A stretch of 64,000 nucleotides of DNA from Hymenobacter canadensis (lineage in GTDB: Bacteria; Bacteroidota; Bacteroidia; Cytophagales; Hymenobacteraceae), in the NCBI RefSeq assembly GCF_027359925.1, contig NZ_CP114767.1, positions 1,798,001 through 1,862,000 of the forward strand. Reading direction: 5' to 3'. Made by a program: the position numbers and the translations under genes. This document shows, piece by piece, positions 7,865 through 16,400 of this stretch. The first letter of the stretch is position 1. The number at the start of each line of letters is the position of its first letter. Below the pieces are notes generated by a model, which made no database searches, was not told the origin of the DNA, and was given only the letters and a program-made list of their open reading frames with translations.

Positions 7865-10165
7865 CTACCGGCCAGCCGGCTTACGCACTGCCGGCCGGGC
7901 AGCAGGCTTGCGCACTGCCGGCTTCCCGGCCGCTGGTTTGGCTGCTGGTTTAGCCGCCGCCGGCCGGACCAGCGGTTTCGGGGCTTCGTCTGGCAGCCAG
8001 GTGGCCCGAAACCCATAGTCGGGCGCGAAGGGTGGGCGGCCCAGCGGGCGCAGCGGCGGTACCGTGAACGTCAGCTGGCCGGTGGCATCGGTGCGGGCCT
8101 CGGTGGTGAACTGCGCAATGCGGCCGCCCTGCGCCACCGGGCCGCCGGCACGGAGGGCGTAGAACGGATAAGTGCTGAAGAATTCCAGGCGGTAGCGGCC
8201 CGGGCGGGTCATGCCGGGCAGGCTCACGGTCTGGCCTATCAGGGCCGGAATGCTGTCGGGGGTGCTGGGCTGGTTGTCGTTGAAGCGCAGGCAGGTGGTA
8301 TCGGTGAACGAGCCGGCCTGGTGGGGCAGCTGGTACCAGTAGCTGGCGCGGTTGTGCACCCAGCCCAGCACCCGCGCCGGGCTCCGCAGCGCAAACACTT
8401 CCAGGCGCGCGTCAGACGTGAAAGCCCCGCCGGGCTCCAGCGAAACCGTGTCCCTGGCGGGGCTGCCGGCGGCCCACACCGGCACACAGTTGCCGGGCGT
8501 GGTGGGCGTGTGCGGGGTATCTTTAGGGCCGACCATGCCGGGGCAGGCACTGGCCAGCACCTCGTAGTCTTCACTGAAGATGGGGCTACCGGCCAGAAAT
8601 AGCTGCAGCGGCTTGAAATAGTGGTATTGCCCGCCGTAGCAGAGCCCGAATACCTGGTTGGCCCACCAATACAGCGCCGCCCCGCCCGAGCCGTTGAACG
8701 CCGACGACCAGAGCGTGTTGTGCATCTCAATCAGGTCGTGGTAGCGGACGCCGGGCGGGTAGCGCGGGGCCGTGAAGTTGGAGCTGCCGTACCAGCACTG
8801 CTTTTCGATACCCAGCCCAAACTCGGCCAGCTGGTAGGGCTTGCCGGGGAAATGCACCGCGGCCCGCCGGGCCAGATAGGCGCGCTGGTGCTCCACGTTC
8901 AGGTCGGAGCTGTAGTAGTGGTCCTGCACGAAATCCAGCTCCGGAGCCTGATAGAGCGGCTTGCCATCGGGGCCAAGGTAGTCGCCGCTGAAGGCGTAGC
9001 CCAGCGAGTTGGTGTAGAGGTACTGCGGGGCCAGGGTGCGGGCGTAGGCTATCATCTCGCGCACCCAGCTGCCCACGCGGGCCGAGTTGCCGGGGTTCCA
9101 GAAGTTGTCGGCTTTACCGCCGAACAGGTCGGCCTCGTTCATCATTTCCAGCCCGAAAATGGCCGGCGAGTAGCCCCAGCGGGCCACCACGTAGCGGATG
9201 CGCTGCCGGAACAGCTGCCGGCTCACGGAGTCAGTGAAGAAGCGGATGGGCGGCGCGCCCGGCGCCAGCCGCTGCCGGTACGGGTGCCGCTGCCAGGCCT
9301 GGCCCACCTCCCCGTTGTCGGCAATATCCGTGACCGAGGACAGCGCAATCTGCAGGTACACGCGGCGGCGGGCGGCCTGCTCCACTAGCGCGTCGAGGTC
9401 GTAGGCGCGGTTTTGGCGGGTGTCGTAGCGGCCGGCGGGGCCGTCAGCGCCTTCAGGGCTGAACTGGCCGGGCATCAGCATCAGGCGGGCGAAGTTGCCA
9501 CCGTTGTCGGCTATTTTGCGGATACCGTCGCGCACATCCTGGTACGGCAGGCGGGTGTAGCGCTCCTCCACGCCGTTGTTGACCACGTTCATGCCCAGCG
9601 GAAAAAACACGCGGCCATCGGTAAAAGCGAAGTTGCGGCCGTTGGGGTGCACCCGCACGAAGCCGGGGTTGTCGGTAGCGGCCACCGTGAAGTAGGTGGG
9701 CGCACTCACGGTGCTGGAATCGTGGTGGCGCACCAGCAGGCGGTAGCTCCAGCGGCCGGCTTCGGGTGGCGCAAACCGGATGCGCCAGGGCAGGCGCGTG
9801 GGCACGGGCACGAGGTAACGCGGGTCTTCGGGGCAGGTGGTGCAGTAGGTGCAGGTGTCGGTGGCACTCTGGCGCGGAAACGGGGCGCAGGTGGTGCAGC
9901 GCCGGAAGTCCTGGTACCAGAAGCCCACCGCCCGGTGCACCACGCCGCTGGGGCTGGTAAACTCGGCGCCCACCGTTATTTCGGCGGGGTCGTAGGGATT
10001 CTGCACCGGGGCCGTGGCCAGGGCCAGGCCCAGCTCCAGCTTCTGCAGCCGCGCCGGCGGCACCACGCCCACGCGGCGGTGCTCGGTGATGCGCAGGGCC
10101 CAGGCCGGGCCGCTAGCCAGCCCGCTCAACAGCACACCCAGGATAAAATGTAGCAGTAGCTTCAT
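7865..10165 (-). CDS. Secreted GH5-like glycosidase with DUF5060-like domain and basic tail
   Basis: A 766-residue exported protein. After a signal peptide ending near WALR comes an Ig-like domain of DUF5060 type (VGAEFTSPSGVV, PWRIRFAPPEAGRWSYRL), then a TIM barrel with the acid/base motif EMMNEAD (E344) and likely nucleophile in LAEFGLG (E448). A C-terminal beta domain follows. Substrate is probably a polysaccharide but cannot be named. Two oddities: five cysteines within the Ig-like domain (C90, C93, C105, C108, C111), and a last stretch of about 39 residues made of Lys/Arg-Pro-Ala repeats, like histone H1 tails. ATG 10165 begins the signal peptide. Confidence 0.78.
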   Translation of the reverse strand: MKLLLHFILGVLLSGLASGPAWALRITEHRRVGVVPPARLQKLELGLALATAPVQNPYDPAEITVGAEFTSPSGVVHRAVGFWYQDFRRCTTCAPFPRQSATDTCTYCTTCPEDPRYLVPVPTRLPWRIRFAPPEAGRWSYRLLVRHHDSSTVSAPTYFTVAATDNPGFVRVHPNGRNFAFTDGRVFFPLGMNVVNNGVEERYTRLPYQDVRDGIRKIADNGGNFARLMLMPGQFSPEGADGPAGRYDTRQNRAYDLDALVEQAARRRVYLQIALSSVTDIADNGEVGQAWQRHPYRQRLAPGAPPIRFFTDSVSRQLFRQRIRYVVARWGYSPAIFGLEMMNEADLFGGKADNFWNPGNSARVGSWVREMIAYARTLAPQYLYTNSLGYAFSGDYLGPDGKPLYQAPELDFVQDHYYSSDLNVEHQRAYLARRAAVHFPGKPYQLAEFGLGIEKQCWYGSSNFTAPRYPPGVRYHDLIEMHNTLWSSAFNGSGGAALYWWANQVFGLCYGGQYHYFKPLQLFLAGSPIFSEDYEVLASACPGMVGPKDTPHTPTTPGNCVPVWAAGSPARDTVSLEPGGAFTSDARLEVFALRSPARVLGWVHNRASYWYQLPHQAGSFTDTTCLRFNDNQPSTPDSIPALIGQTVSLPGMTRPGRYRLEFFSTYPFYALRAGGPVAQGGRIAQFTTEARTDATGQLTFTVPPLRPLGRPPFAPDYGFRATWLPDEAPKPLVRPAAAKPAAKPAAGKPAVRKPAARPAVRKPAGR

Positions 10166-10267
10166 AGGCACGGGCGGCCACCGTAAGTTTGGGGCCGCTA
10201 GCAAAGCGGGAAGAAACGGGTTTTTCCGCGGTTTTGTAGTGTGCCGGCTGTGCTAATCCCTTTGCTT

Positions 10268-11008
10268 ATGCGCTTCATTTTCCTGTTTTTCCTGCTTGCC
10301 ACGCTGCTTCCGGCACCTCGGGCATGGGCCCAGAATCAGCAGCAGCCCGACACCACGCTCATCGTCTACAATACCCAGCTGACGGGCGCCTACAGCCGGG
10401 GCGGCGTGAACCGCACGCTGCTGTCTACCACCCAAAACCTCACATTCACGCGCGGCCAGCACTTTGGCTTACCCCTCACGGGCAGCTTCATCTTTGGCCG
10501 GCAGGATAAACGGCTGAAAGAGCGGGAGCTGCTGCTCAATGCCACACCCTACTACTATAAAGGCCGGTTCCGGGCCTACGCCCTCGGCGGGTTCGAGCAA
10601 AGCAACCTGCGCGGCATCACCAGCCGGACGCAGCTGGGCGCCGGCCCCGGCTGGGCCTTCTATTCCGATACGCTGGGCCGCGAAGTATCGGTCAGTAACC
10701 TCGTTATCCGGGAGCAAACCAACTTTCTAGATGGCCGCCGTCAGGTGACGGCCCGCAACTCGGCCCGCCTGAAAGTGGCCTGGTCGGTGCGGATCCTCAC
10801 GCTAAACTCCACCACGTTCTACCAACCTTCGCTGGCTGATTTCGGCAACTACCGCTTCAGCAACCTCACCACCGCTGCCCTCAAGCTCACGCGCCAGCTG
10901 GCCGTCAGCCTCTCCTATAATTACTCCTTCGAAAGTGAATTCAGCGAGGGCCGGGTACCGGAAAACACCAACGTCACGGTAGGCCTGGCGTACAGCACGC
11001 GGAGGTAA
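10268..11008 (+). CDS. DUF481-like outer membrane protein
   Basis: A 246-residue protein with a signal peptide (cut near AWA-QNQ) and alternating hydrophobic/polar beta strands throughout. GGFEQSNLRGITSRTQLGAGPGW and the late strand pair LSYNYSFESE and TNVTVGLAYSTRR fit the DUF481 (YdiY-like) barrel family. It is likely an outer membrane protein of unknown role. Transcribed divergently from the glycosidase gene, with about 100 bp between starts. Confidence 0.72.
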   Translation: MRFIFLFFLLATLLPAPRAWAQNQQQPDTTLIVYNTQLTGAYSRGGVNRTLLSTTQNLTFTRGQHFGLPLTGSFIFGRQDKRLKERELLLNATPYYYKGRFRAYALGGFEQSNLRGITSRTQLGAGPGWAFYSDTLGREVSVSNLVIREQTNFLDGRRQVTARNSARLKVAWSVRILTLNSTTFYQPSLADFGNYRFSNLTTAALKLTRQLAVSLSYNYSFESEFSEGRVPENTNVTVGLAYSTRR

Positions 11009-11075
11009 CCAATTAGAATCCGCTACTGCACTTGCACTATTATGAATTTAGCATTCTACAATCCAATTAATTGAT

Positions 11076-11423
11076 ATGCAGTTTTATACCCATTTTCTGG
11101 CAATTGCGCATTCCGTAGCGCGTAAAGGCCTTAGTGAAGTATCGAATACAGCTATGCTCGCCTTCCTGCCAACATACTTTGTAGCCACAGGACTGTTTTA
11201 CGTCCTGCTTAACCTCTTGCCATCTGACAATTCCTACTACTTGGCAATAGTTGTCAATCTGCTAAACGCAGGGATTCTATCCCACTTGCTAAACAGATAT
11301 ATTAATTCCAAGATTATTATCATCAGGGCTTTAAGCAAAGGAAAACGGTATACCAAGCTCTCCTATTTCCTGATTTGGCTTGCTTGCTTCGGGCTTTTTA
11401 TTGCTCTTCTTAATTTGTCTTAA
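11076..11423 (+). CDS. Small three-helix membrane protein, AT-rich
   Basis: A 115-residue protein with three hydrophobic segments (about residues 28-48, 55-72 and 95-113) and a basic loop RALSKGKRYTK between the last two. No family is recognised. The gene and its upstream 60 bp are clearly AT-richer than the neighbourhood, so it may be recently acquired. It is flanked by the DUF481-like gene and the sigma factor gene in the same direction. Confidence 0.5.
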   Translation: MQFYTHFLAIAHSVARKGLSEVSNTAMLAFLPTYFVATGLFYVLLNLLPSDNSYYLAIVVNLLNAGILSHLLNRYINSKIIIIRALSKGKRYTKLSYFLIWLACFGLFIALLNLS

Positions 11424-11577
11424 ATAGAAGCCCAATGCTGGGTTAAAGTACTCGCCACCAACATGAGAACAGCAACTACTCAACTTTTCTCATTCGCCTC
11501 TATTAAACCCTGGCCAGCCCCGCCACTCTAACCGGCCAACCGCTCGCTCTCCGCCCCGCCTAACCCCCTTCTTCTGC

Positions 11578-12120
11578 TTGGAAGACCAGGACATCCTCCG
11601 CAAGTTCGCAGACCCGGCCTCCCGCAACGTGGCCTTCAACCAGCTGGTGCGCAAGTACCAGACCAAGGTGTATTGGCACGTGCGCAAGATGGTTATCGAC
11701 CACGACGACGCCGACGACCTCACCCAGGACGTGTTTGTGAAAGTGTGGAAGCACCTGGAGAACTTCCGGCAGGACGCCTCGCTCTACACCTGGATTTACC
11801 GCATTGCCACCAACGAGTGCCTGAACTTCCTGCAAAGCAAGCGCCGCAAGTTCTTTCTGCCCATCCATGATGTGGCGGCCGAACTCACGGCCAAAGTAGA
11901 GGCCGACCCCGGCCTGGCCGGCGACGAAATCGAGCTGCGCCTGCAGAAAGCCATCCTCACGCTCCCCGACAAGCAGCGCCTCGTGTTCAACCTGCGCTAC
12001 TACGACGAAATGCCCTACGAGCAGATGGCCGAAGTCACCGGCACCAGCGTAGGCGCCCTGAAAGCCTCCTACCACCACGCCGCCAAGAAAATCGAAGCCT
12101 ACATCACGAATGCTGAATGA
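11578..12120 (+). CDS. ECF RNA polymerase sigma factor
   Basis: A 180-residue sigma-70 family protein of ECF type. Region 2 is clear (FNQLVRKYQTKVYWHVRKMV, DADDLTQDVFVKVW, LYTWIYRIATNECLN), and region 4 contains LPDKQRLVFNLRYYDEMPYEQMAEVTGTSVGALKASYHHA, a helix-turn-helix. The start is TTG at 11578, giving MEDQDIL, which fits the family N-terminus; no ATG gives a full region 2. The next two same-strand genes, a one-helix membrane protein and a Spy-like periplasmic protein, probably form its signalling module. Confidence 0.93.
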   Translation: MEDQDILRKFADPASRNVAFNQLVRKYQTKVYWHVRKMVIDHDDADDLTQDVFVKVWKHLENFRQDASLYTWIYRIATNECLNFLQSKRRKFFLPIHDVAAELTAKVEADPGLAGDEIELRLQKAILTLPDKQRLVFNLRYYDEMPYEQMAEVTGTSVGALKASYHHAAKKIEAYITNAE

Positions 12121-12135
12121 GTTGGTGATTTGATT

Positions 12136-12193
12136 AGTTGTCAGTTTTTCGTTGTCAGTATCGATATCTACTAACAACGAAAAACTGACAACT
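12136..12193. repeat. Intergenic palindrome between sigma factor and partner gene
   Basis: Two 24-bp arms (12136-12159 and 12170-12193) are inverted copies with one mismatch around a 10-bp centre that includes ATCGAT. The right flank continues with CTAC-CAACTAACAACCC, a simple AAC-rich motif that also occurs inside the large ATPase gene. It could act as a partial terminator or mRNA-stabilising hairpin between the two genes. Confidence 0.8.
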
Positions 12194-12244
12194 ACCAACT
12201 AACAACCCGATTAAACCTTACCGCCTGAGTTGCTTCTAAGTGCC

Positions 12245-12709
12245 ATGAAAACTCCTTTTCGTCTGGACGACCATCCGCGCCGGCCGCAGCCGCTGGCACC
12301 GCCGCCGGACGGCTATTTCGATAAGCTACCGATGCGCGTGATGCAGCGCGTGGAGCCGCACGCCTTGGCCGCTGCTGGTCCGCTGGCCGTGCCGGGCTGG
12401 CTGGCGGCCCTCTCGGCGCCGCTGCGCACGGCCCTGGCTTCTACGGTGGTACTGGGCGGCTTCGCAGCCTCATTTCTGCTGAGTGGGCCCGGCGCGTTGC
12501 CCACCGCCTCGGCTTCCGGGACGCTGGCCAGCGTGCCGCGCACCGAGCTGGTAGAGTATCTGCTGGCCAACGAGCAGCGCATTACCCTCACCGACTTGGC
12601 CGAGCTGCCTGCCACGGCCCAGGCCCTGCCCGAAACCTACCTGCAGGCCTCCTCCGCCGAGTTGCAGGACCTGCTCGATGCCCAGCCCACCGACGAAACC
12701 TATCTATAA
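12245..12709 (+). CDS. Putative anti-sigma-like one-helix membrane protein
   Basis: A 154-residue protein: a proline-rich cytoplasmic N-terminus with PPPDGYFDKLPMRVMQRV, one membrane helix near residues 68-88 (LASTVVLGGFAASFLL), then an extracytoplasmic helical part. PPxGYFxxLPxRVMxRI is a segment often seen in Bacteroidota proteins encoded after ECF sigma genes. It most likely binds or senses for the sigma factor at 11578. No zinc-binding anti-sigma motif is present, so the role is inference from gene order. Confidence 0.65.
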   Translation: MKTPFRLDDHPRRPQPLAPPPDGYFDKLPMRVMQRVEPHALAAAGPLAVPGWLAALSAPLRTALASTVVLGGFAASFLLSGPGALPTASASGTLASVPRTELVEYLLANEQRITLTDLAELPATAQALPETYLQASSAELQDLLDAQPTDETYL

Positions 12710-12742
12710 AAAGCCTTGTCTTCTTCCCCGACTTTTACCTCC

Positions 12743-13222
12743 ATGAACTACCTCTTCCGCACGCTGCTGCTGCTGTGCCTGCTGGCTGCCGTGCCGGCCG
12801 TAGCCCAGAAAGGAGCCCGCCCGGGTGGCCGCCTGAGCCAGCTCGAAAATGCTAAAATCGCCTACCTCACCGAAAAGATTGCCCTCAACCAGGAGCAGGC
12901 CCAGCGTTTCTGGCCCGTCTACAACGAATTCACGCAGAAGCGCCGCGACCTGAACCGCCGCATGCGCCTGCTCCGCACCGACGAGCCCGACGGCCTTTCC
13001 GACGCCCAGATCAAGGACAACCTGACCCAGGCCTTGGCCTTGCGCCAGCAGGAAGTGAACCTGGAGAAGGAGTACTTCGACAAGTTCCAGAAGGTGCTCA
13101 CCATCCGGCAGGTAGGCAAGCTGTTTGTGGCTGAGCGGCAGTTTACCCGCGACGTGCTCAAGCGCGTAGCCGACCGGCGCGGCGGCCTCCCCCCCGGCGG
13201 CGGCCCCGGCCTCGACGACTAA
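12743..13222 (+). CDS. Spy/CpxP-like periplasmic protein
   Basis: A 159-residue protein with a signal peptide (cut near AVA-QKG) followed by an all-helical region with QAQRFWPVYNEFTQKRRDLNRRM and LTQALALRQQEVNLEKEYFDKFQKVLTIRQV. This is the layout of Bacteroidota proteins related to Spy/CpxP chaperones, often labelled sensors of ECF sigma factors. The C-terminus is glycine/proline rich. Together with the sigma factor and membrane protein it forms a three-gene module ending at a strong terminator. Confidence 0.75.
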   Translation: MNYLFRTLLLLCLLAAVPAVAQKGARPGGRLSQLENAKIAYLTEKIALNQEQAQRFWPVYNEFTQKRRDLNRRMRLLRTDEPDGLSDAQIKDNLTQALALRQQEVNLEKEYFDKFQKVLTIRQVGKLFVAERQFTRDVLKRVADRRGGLPPGGGPGLDD

Positions 13223-13232
13223 CTTCTCCCAC

Positions 13233-13260
13233 AAAAAAGGCTGCTTCGGCAGCCTTTTTT
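13233..13260 (+). terminator. Rho-independent terminator after the sigma module
   Basis: Twelve-bp stem with a TTCG loop (left arm 13233-13244, right arm 13249-13260); the right arm ends in six Ts. Confidence 0.93.
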
Positions 13261-13319
13261 GTTGCCCGTTTGTTGCCTGCTACCTACCCGGGGCCGGCAG
13301 TTGGCCGCGGCCGGTGCCG

Positions 13320-13327
13320 TACCTTTG
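13320..13327 (+). promoter_or_regulatory. -7 element of the aminotransferase gene
   Basis: TACCTTTG, an exact TAnnTTTG match, ends 4 bp before the ATG at 13332. If it is used, the transcript is almost leaderless. Confidence 0.6.
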
Positions 13328-13331
13328 CCGT

Positions 13332-14528
13332 ATGCTTACCACCCGCCAGCTTTTTCTGCGCCACCAGGCCCAAACCTCCGATTTTCCGCTGCTGCTGGAA
13401 ATTGAGCGGGCCGAGGGCGTATACATGTACGGCCCCGACGGCCGCCGCTACCTCGACCTGATTTCCGGCATCGGCGTGAGCAATGTCGGCCACCGCCACC
13501 CGCGTGTCATTGAGGCCATCAAAAACCAGCTCGACAAGTACCTGCACCTGATGGTGTACGGTGAGCTGGTGCAGGCCCCGCCGGCCTTGCTGGCCGAGGC
13601 CCTGCACGCCACCCTGCCCGCCCACCTCGACGCGGTATACTTCACCAATTCCGGTACCGAGGCCATTGAGGGCGCCCTGAAGCTGGCCAAGCGCCACACC
13701 GGCCGCACTGGTTTCATCAGCTGCCAGAATGCCTACCACGGCTCCACGCACGGCGCGCTCAGCATCACCGGCTCCGAGGGCTTCAAGAACTCCTACCGCC
13801 CGTTGCTGCCCGACGTGCAGCACTTCCGCTACAACCACCCCGAGGATCTGGCCCTGATAACTGAGCACACGGCCGCCGTCATCGTGGAAACGGTGCAGGG
13901 CGAGGCCGGCGTGCGCGTGCCCGAGCCCGGCTACCTGCCCGCCCTGCGCCAGCGCTGCACCGAGGTAGGCGCCCTGCTGATCCTCGACGAAATTCAGTGC
14001 GGCTTCGGGCGTACCGGCACGCTCTGGGCCTTCGAGCAGTTCGGCATTACGCCCGATATTCTGGTGTGCGCCAAAGGCATGGGCGGCGGCATGCCCATCG
14101 GGGCATTCATCTCGTCGCAGGAAATCATGGCGGGCTTCAAGACCAACCCCATCCTGGGCCACTGCACCACATTCGGCGGGCATCCGGTGTCTTGCGCGGC
14201 CTCGCTGGCTACGCTGCAGGCCATTCAGGAAGAAAATATGCTGGCGGGTGTGGCCGAAAAGGCCGCCCGTTTCCGGCGGCAGCTGGTGCATCCGGCCATT
14301 CGGGCCGTGCGCGGCTGCGGCCTGCTGATGGCGGTAGAGTTCGACTCGTTCGAAGTGCTCAAGCCCATCATCGACCACGCCCTGGAGCACGAAGGCATCC
14401 TCACCGACTGGTTCCTGTTCTGCGACAATTCCCTGCGCTTGGCTCCCCCGCTCATCATCACCAACGAGCAAATCGACGAGGCCTGCGCCGCCCTGCTTCG
14501 GGCCATTTCGTTTATCAGTGAGCAATAG
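13332..14528 (+). CDS. Class III PLP-dependent aminotransferase (acetylornithine/ornithine type)
   Basis: A 398-residue fold-type I aminotransferase. Class III hallmarks are FTNSGTEAIEGALKLAKRHTGR (phosphate binding), ILDEIQCGFGRTG with the cofactor-binding aspartate, and AKGMGGGMPIGAF with the Schiff-base lysine. TFGGHPVSCAASLATL follows. The family includes acetylornithine, ornithine and GABA aminotransferases. No arginine-synthesis neighbours are present, so the substrate is unresolved. ATG at 13332 directly follows a -7 element. Confidence 0.9.
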   Translation: MLTTRQLFLRHQAQTSDFPLLLEIERAEGVYMYGPDGRRYLDLISGIGVSNVGHRHPRVIEAIKNQLDKYLHLMVYGELVQAPPALLAEALHATLPAHLDAVYFTNSGTEAIEGALKLAKRHTGRTGFISCQNAYHGSTHGALSITGSEGFKNSYRPLLPDVQHFRYNHPEDLALITEHTAAVIVETVQGEAGVRVPEPGYLPALRQRCTEVGALLILDEIQCGFGRTGTLWAFEQFGITPDILVCAKGMGGGMPIGAFISSQEIMAGFKTNPILGHCTTFGGHPVSCAASLATLQAIQEENMLAGVAEKAARFRRQLVHPAIRAVRGCGLLMAVEFDSFEVLKPIIDHALEHEGILTDWFLFCDNSLRLAPPLIITNEQIDEACAALLRAISFISEQ

Positions 14529-14540
14529 GTAGCCAATAGA

Positions 14541-14604
14541 CATAACGAGCAATGCGCCGTTTAACAACCCCTGAGGTTTGCTAAACGGCGCATTGCTCGT
14601 TATG
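14541..14604. repeat. Perfect 23-bp inverted repeat between convergent genes
   Basis: Arms 14541-14563 and 14582-14604 are perfect inverted copies around an 18-bp loop. It sits between the convergent aminotransferase and TerB-like genes, so it may end transcription from both sides. Confidence 0.85.
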
Positions 14605-14621
14605 CACTATCAATTAGTTGT

Positions 14622-15047
14622 TCATTTCAGCAGCGTCTGGGTGCCGGATTTGATGCTGTCCCGGTCCATTCCGTCTTTCACGCCCTGCGAAATCTGCTTG
14701 ATTAGCAGCCCCACTACGTCCTTGCGGAAGCCCAGCTTCTCGGCCATGATGGTGCAGAAGTCCATTTCATTGTCATCCACGATGCCATCGGCCAGCATCA
14801 TGTCCACCATATCAAAAATCTGGTCGAAGCGCTCCGAATCGTTGTCGGGCACTACCATGCGGCTGTTGGCGCTGTTGGCCACCAGCGTCCGGATTTCGTC
14901 GGCACGGATACCGTTTTTCTTGCCTACCGCCACAATAAAGCTCATTTCCCGCTCGTCGATGTGCCCATCAGCCTTAGCCAGTGCCGCCAGATTCTGAATG
15001 TGGCTTTTGACTTTCCGGGTTTGCTCGTTTTCAAAAAAACCAAACAT
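14622..15047 (-). CDS. TerB-like protein
   Basis: A 141-residue all-helical acidic protein. IQNLAALAKADGHIDEREMSFI and MVDMMLADGIVDDNEMDFC are the paired D-G-x-I-D/E metal-binding-type repeats of the TerB/TerB-like fold. The first residues, MFGFFENEQ, are typical of Bacteroidota members. TerB proteins are linked to tellurite resistance and stress signalling; no other ter genes are nearby, so the role is unknown. ATG 15047 chosen because upstream residues are low-complexity. Confidence 0.8.
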   Translation of the reverse strand: MFGFFENEQTRKVKSHIQNLAALAKADGHIDEREMSFIVAVGKKNGIRADEIRTLVANSANSRMVVPDNDSERFDQIFDMVDMMLADGIVDDNEMDFCTIMAEKLGFRKDVVGLLIKQISQGVKDGMDRDSIKSGTQTLLK

Positions 15048-15245
15048 AGGTGGGTGCGGCTTAGGAAGGGCGGAAGGAAATGAAATAACAAAGCCGCCCG
15101 GCCGGGGGCGGCAAGTGGAAGTTACTAGGCGGAACACTGGTTTCCAACTCGTGGGCATACGTTGCTCGAAAAAAAACAGCCGGCCCGGTTTCGCTAAATT
15201 TCATGGCCCTGCGCAAAACGGAATGGCTTTTCGCTATTGATTTGC

Positions 15246-15253
15246 CACCTTTG
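15246..15253 (+). promoter_or_regulatory. Likely -7 element of pfkA
   Basis: CACCTTTG differs from TAnnTTTG at one position and lies about 53 bp before the pfkA ATG. Confidence 0.45.
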
Positions 15254-15306
15254 CCCGTTCTGCCCTCCGGGGGAAGGCAGAATGGACATTTTTGACAGGA
15301 AGGACG

Positions 15307-16278
15307 ATGAAGCGTATTGCAGTTTTCACCAGCGGCGGCGACGCACCGGGCATGAATGCCTGCATTCGGGCCGTGGTGCGCACGGCCGTTTACCACGGCA
15401 TTGAGGTATATGGTATCATGCGCGGCTATAGTGGCATGATCAAGGGCGAATTCGTACGCCTCGACTCGGCCTCGGTATCCAACACCATTCAGAAGGGCGG
15501 CACCATTCTCAAGTCGGCCCGCAGCCAGAAGTTCATGACCAAGGAAGGCCGTCAGCAGGCGTTCGACCAGCTGGTTAACAACGGTATCGAGGGCCTCGTG
15601 GCTATCGGCGGCAACGGCACCTTCACCGGGGCCACCCTCTTCGAGCAGGAGTTCGGCATCCCCACCGTGGGCGCGCCCGGCACCATCGACAACGACCTGT
15701 TCGGCACTGATTACACCATCGGCTACGACACGGCCGTGAACACGGCCCTGGAGGCCATCGACAAGATCCGGGACACCGCCGACTCGCACGACCGCTGCTT
15801 TTTTGTGGAAGTGATGGGCCGCGACTCCGGCTACATTGCCATTCCGTGCGCCATCGGCGGCGGAGCCGAAATTGTGATGATTCCGGAAACCCAGATGAGC
15901 ACTGAGGCGGTGATTGACTCGCTGCAAAACAGCTGGCAGCGCTCCAAGACCTCGTTTATCGTGGTGGTGGCCGAAGGCGAGGAAGAAGGCAGCGCCCACA
16001 TTGTGGCCCAGCGCGTGAAAGAAGCCATTCCGGAGCTCGACACCCGCGTGACCATCATCGGGCACATCCAGCGCGGAGGCGCTCCCTCCGCCGCCGACCG
16101 CATGCTCGCCTCCCAGATCGGTATTGCGGCCGTGGAAGGCCTGCTCAACGGCATGCGCAACGTCATGGCCGGCATTGTGGACCGCAAGCTGGTGTACACT
16201 CCATTCACCGACACCATCAACAAGAAAAAGCTCATCAACCAGAGCTTCATGCGCATGGTGGAGATTCTGAGCGTGTAG
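15307..16278 (+). CDS. pfkA: ATP-dependent 6-phosphofructokinase
   Basis: A 323-residue glycolytic enzyme that phosphorylates fructose 6-phosphate. The motifs of bacterial PfkA are all present: FTSGGDAPGMNA at the start, GGNGTF for ATP binding, PGTIDNDLFGTDYTIGYDTA with the catalytic aspartate, FFVEVMGRDSGYIA, and IGHIQRGGAPSAADR. The ATG at 15307 is preceded by GAAGGAC and places MKRIAVFTSGGDAPG at the N-terminus as in the family. Confidence 0.97.
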   Translation: MKRIAVFTSGGDAPGMNACIRAVVRTAVYHGIEVYGIMRGYSGMIKGEFVRLDSASVSNTIQKGGTILKSARSQKFMTKEGRQQAFDQLVNNGIEGLVAIGGNGTFTGATLFEQEFGIPTVGAPGTIDNDLFGTDYTIGYDTAVNTALEAIDKIRDTADSHDRCFFVEVMGRDSGYIAIPCAIGGGAEIVMIPETQMSTEAVIDSLQNSWQRSKTSFIVVVAEGEEEGSAHIVAQRVKEAIPELDTRVTIIGHIQRGGAPSAADRMLASQIGIAAVEGLLNGMRNVMAGIVDRKLVYTPFTDTINKKKLINQSFMRMVEILSV

Positions 16279-16312
16279 CTGCCTTTTAAAGTCTTGTCAG
16301 AATAATCAGTTA

Positions 16313-16344
16313 TTCCCTACCACAATTCGAATTGTGGTAGGGAA
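16313..16344 (+). terminator. 32-bp perfect palindrome after pfkA
   Basis: A 32-bp perfect palindrome with TTCGAA at the centre lies 35 bp after the pfkA stop. A short TTT follows. Probably a terminator, though a protein-binding site cannot be excluded. Confidence 0.65.
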
Positions 16345-16400
16345 TTTGCGTTCTACAGTATCCAGAATTAGTTCCTCTTTCACCATGTATTTTTTGTATT

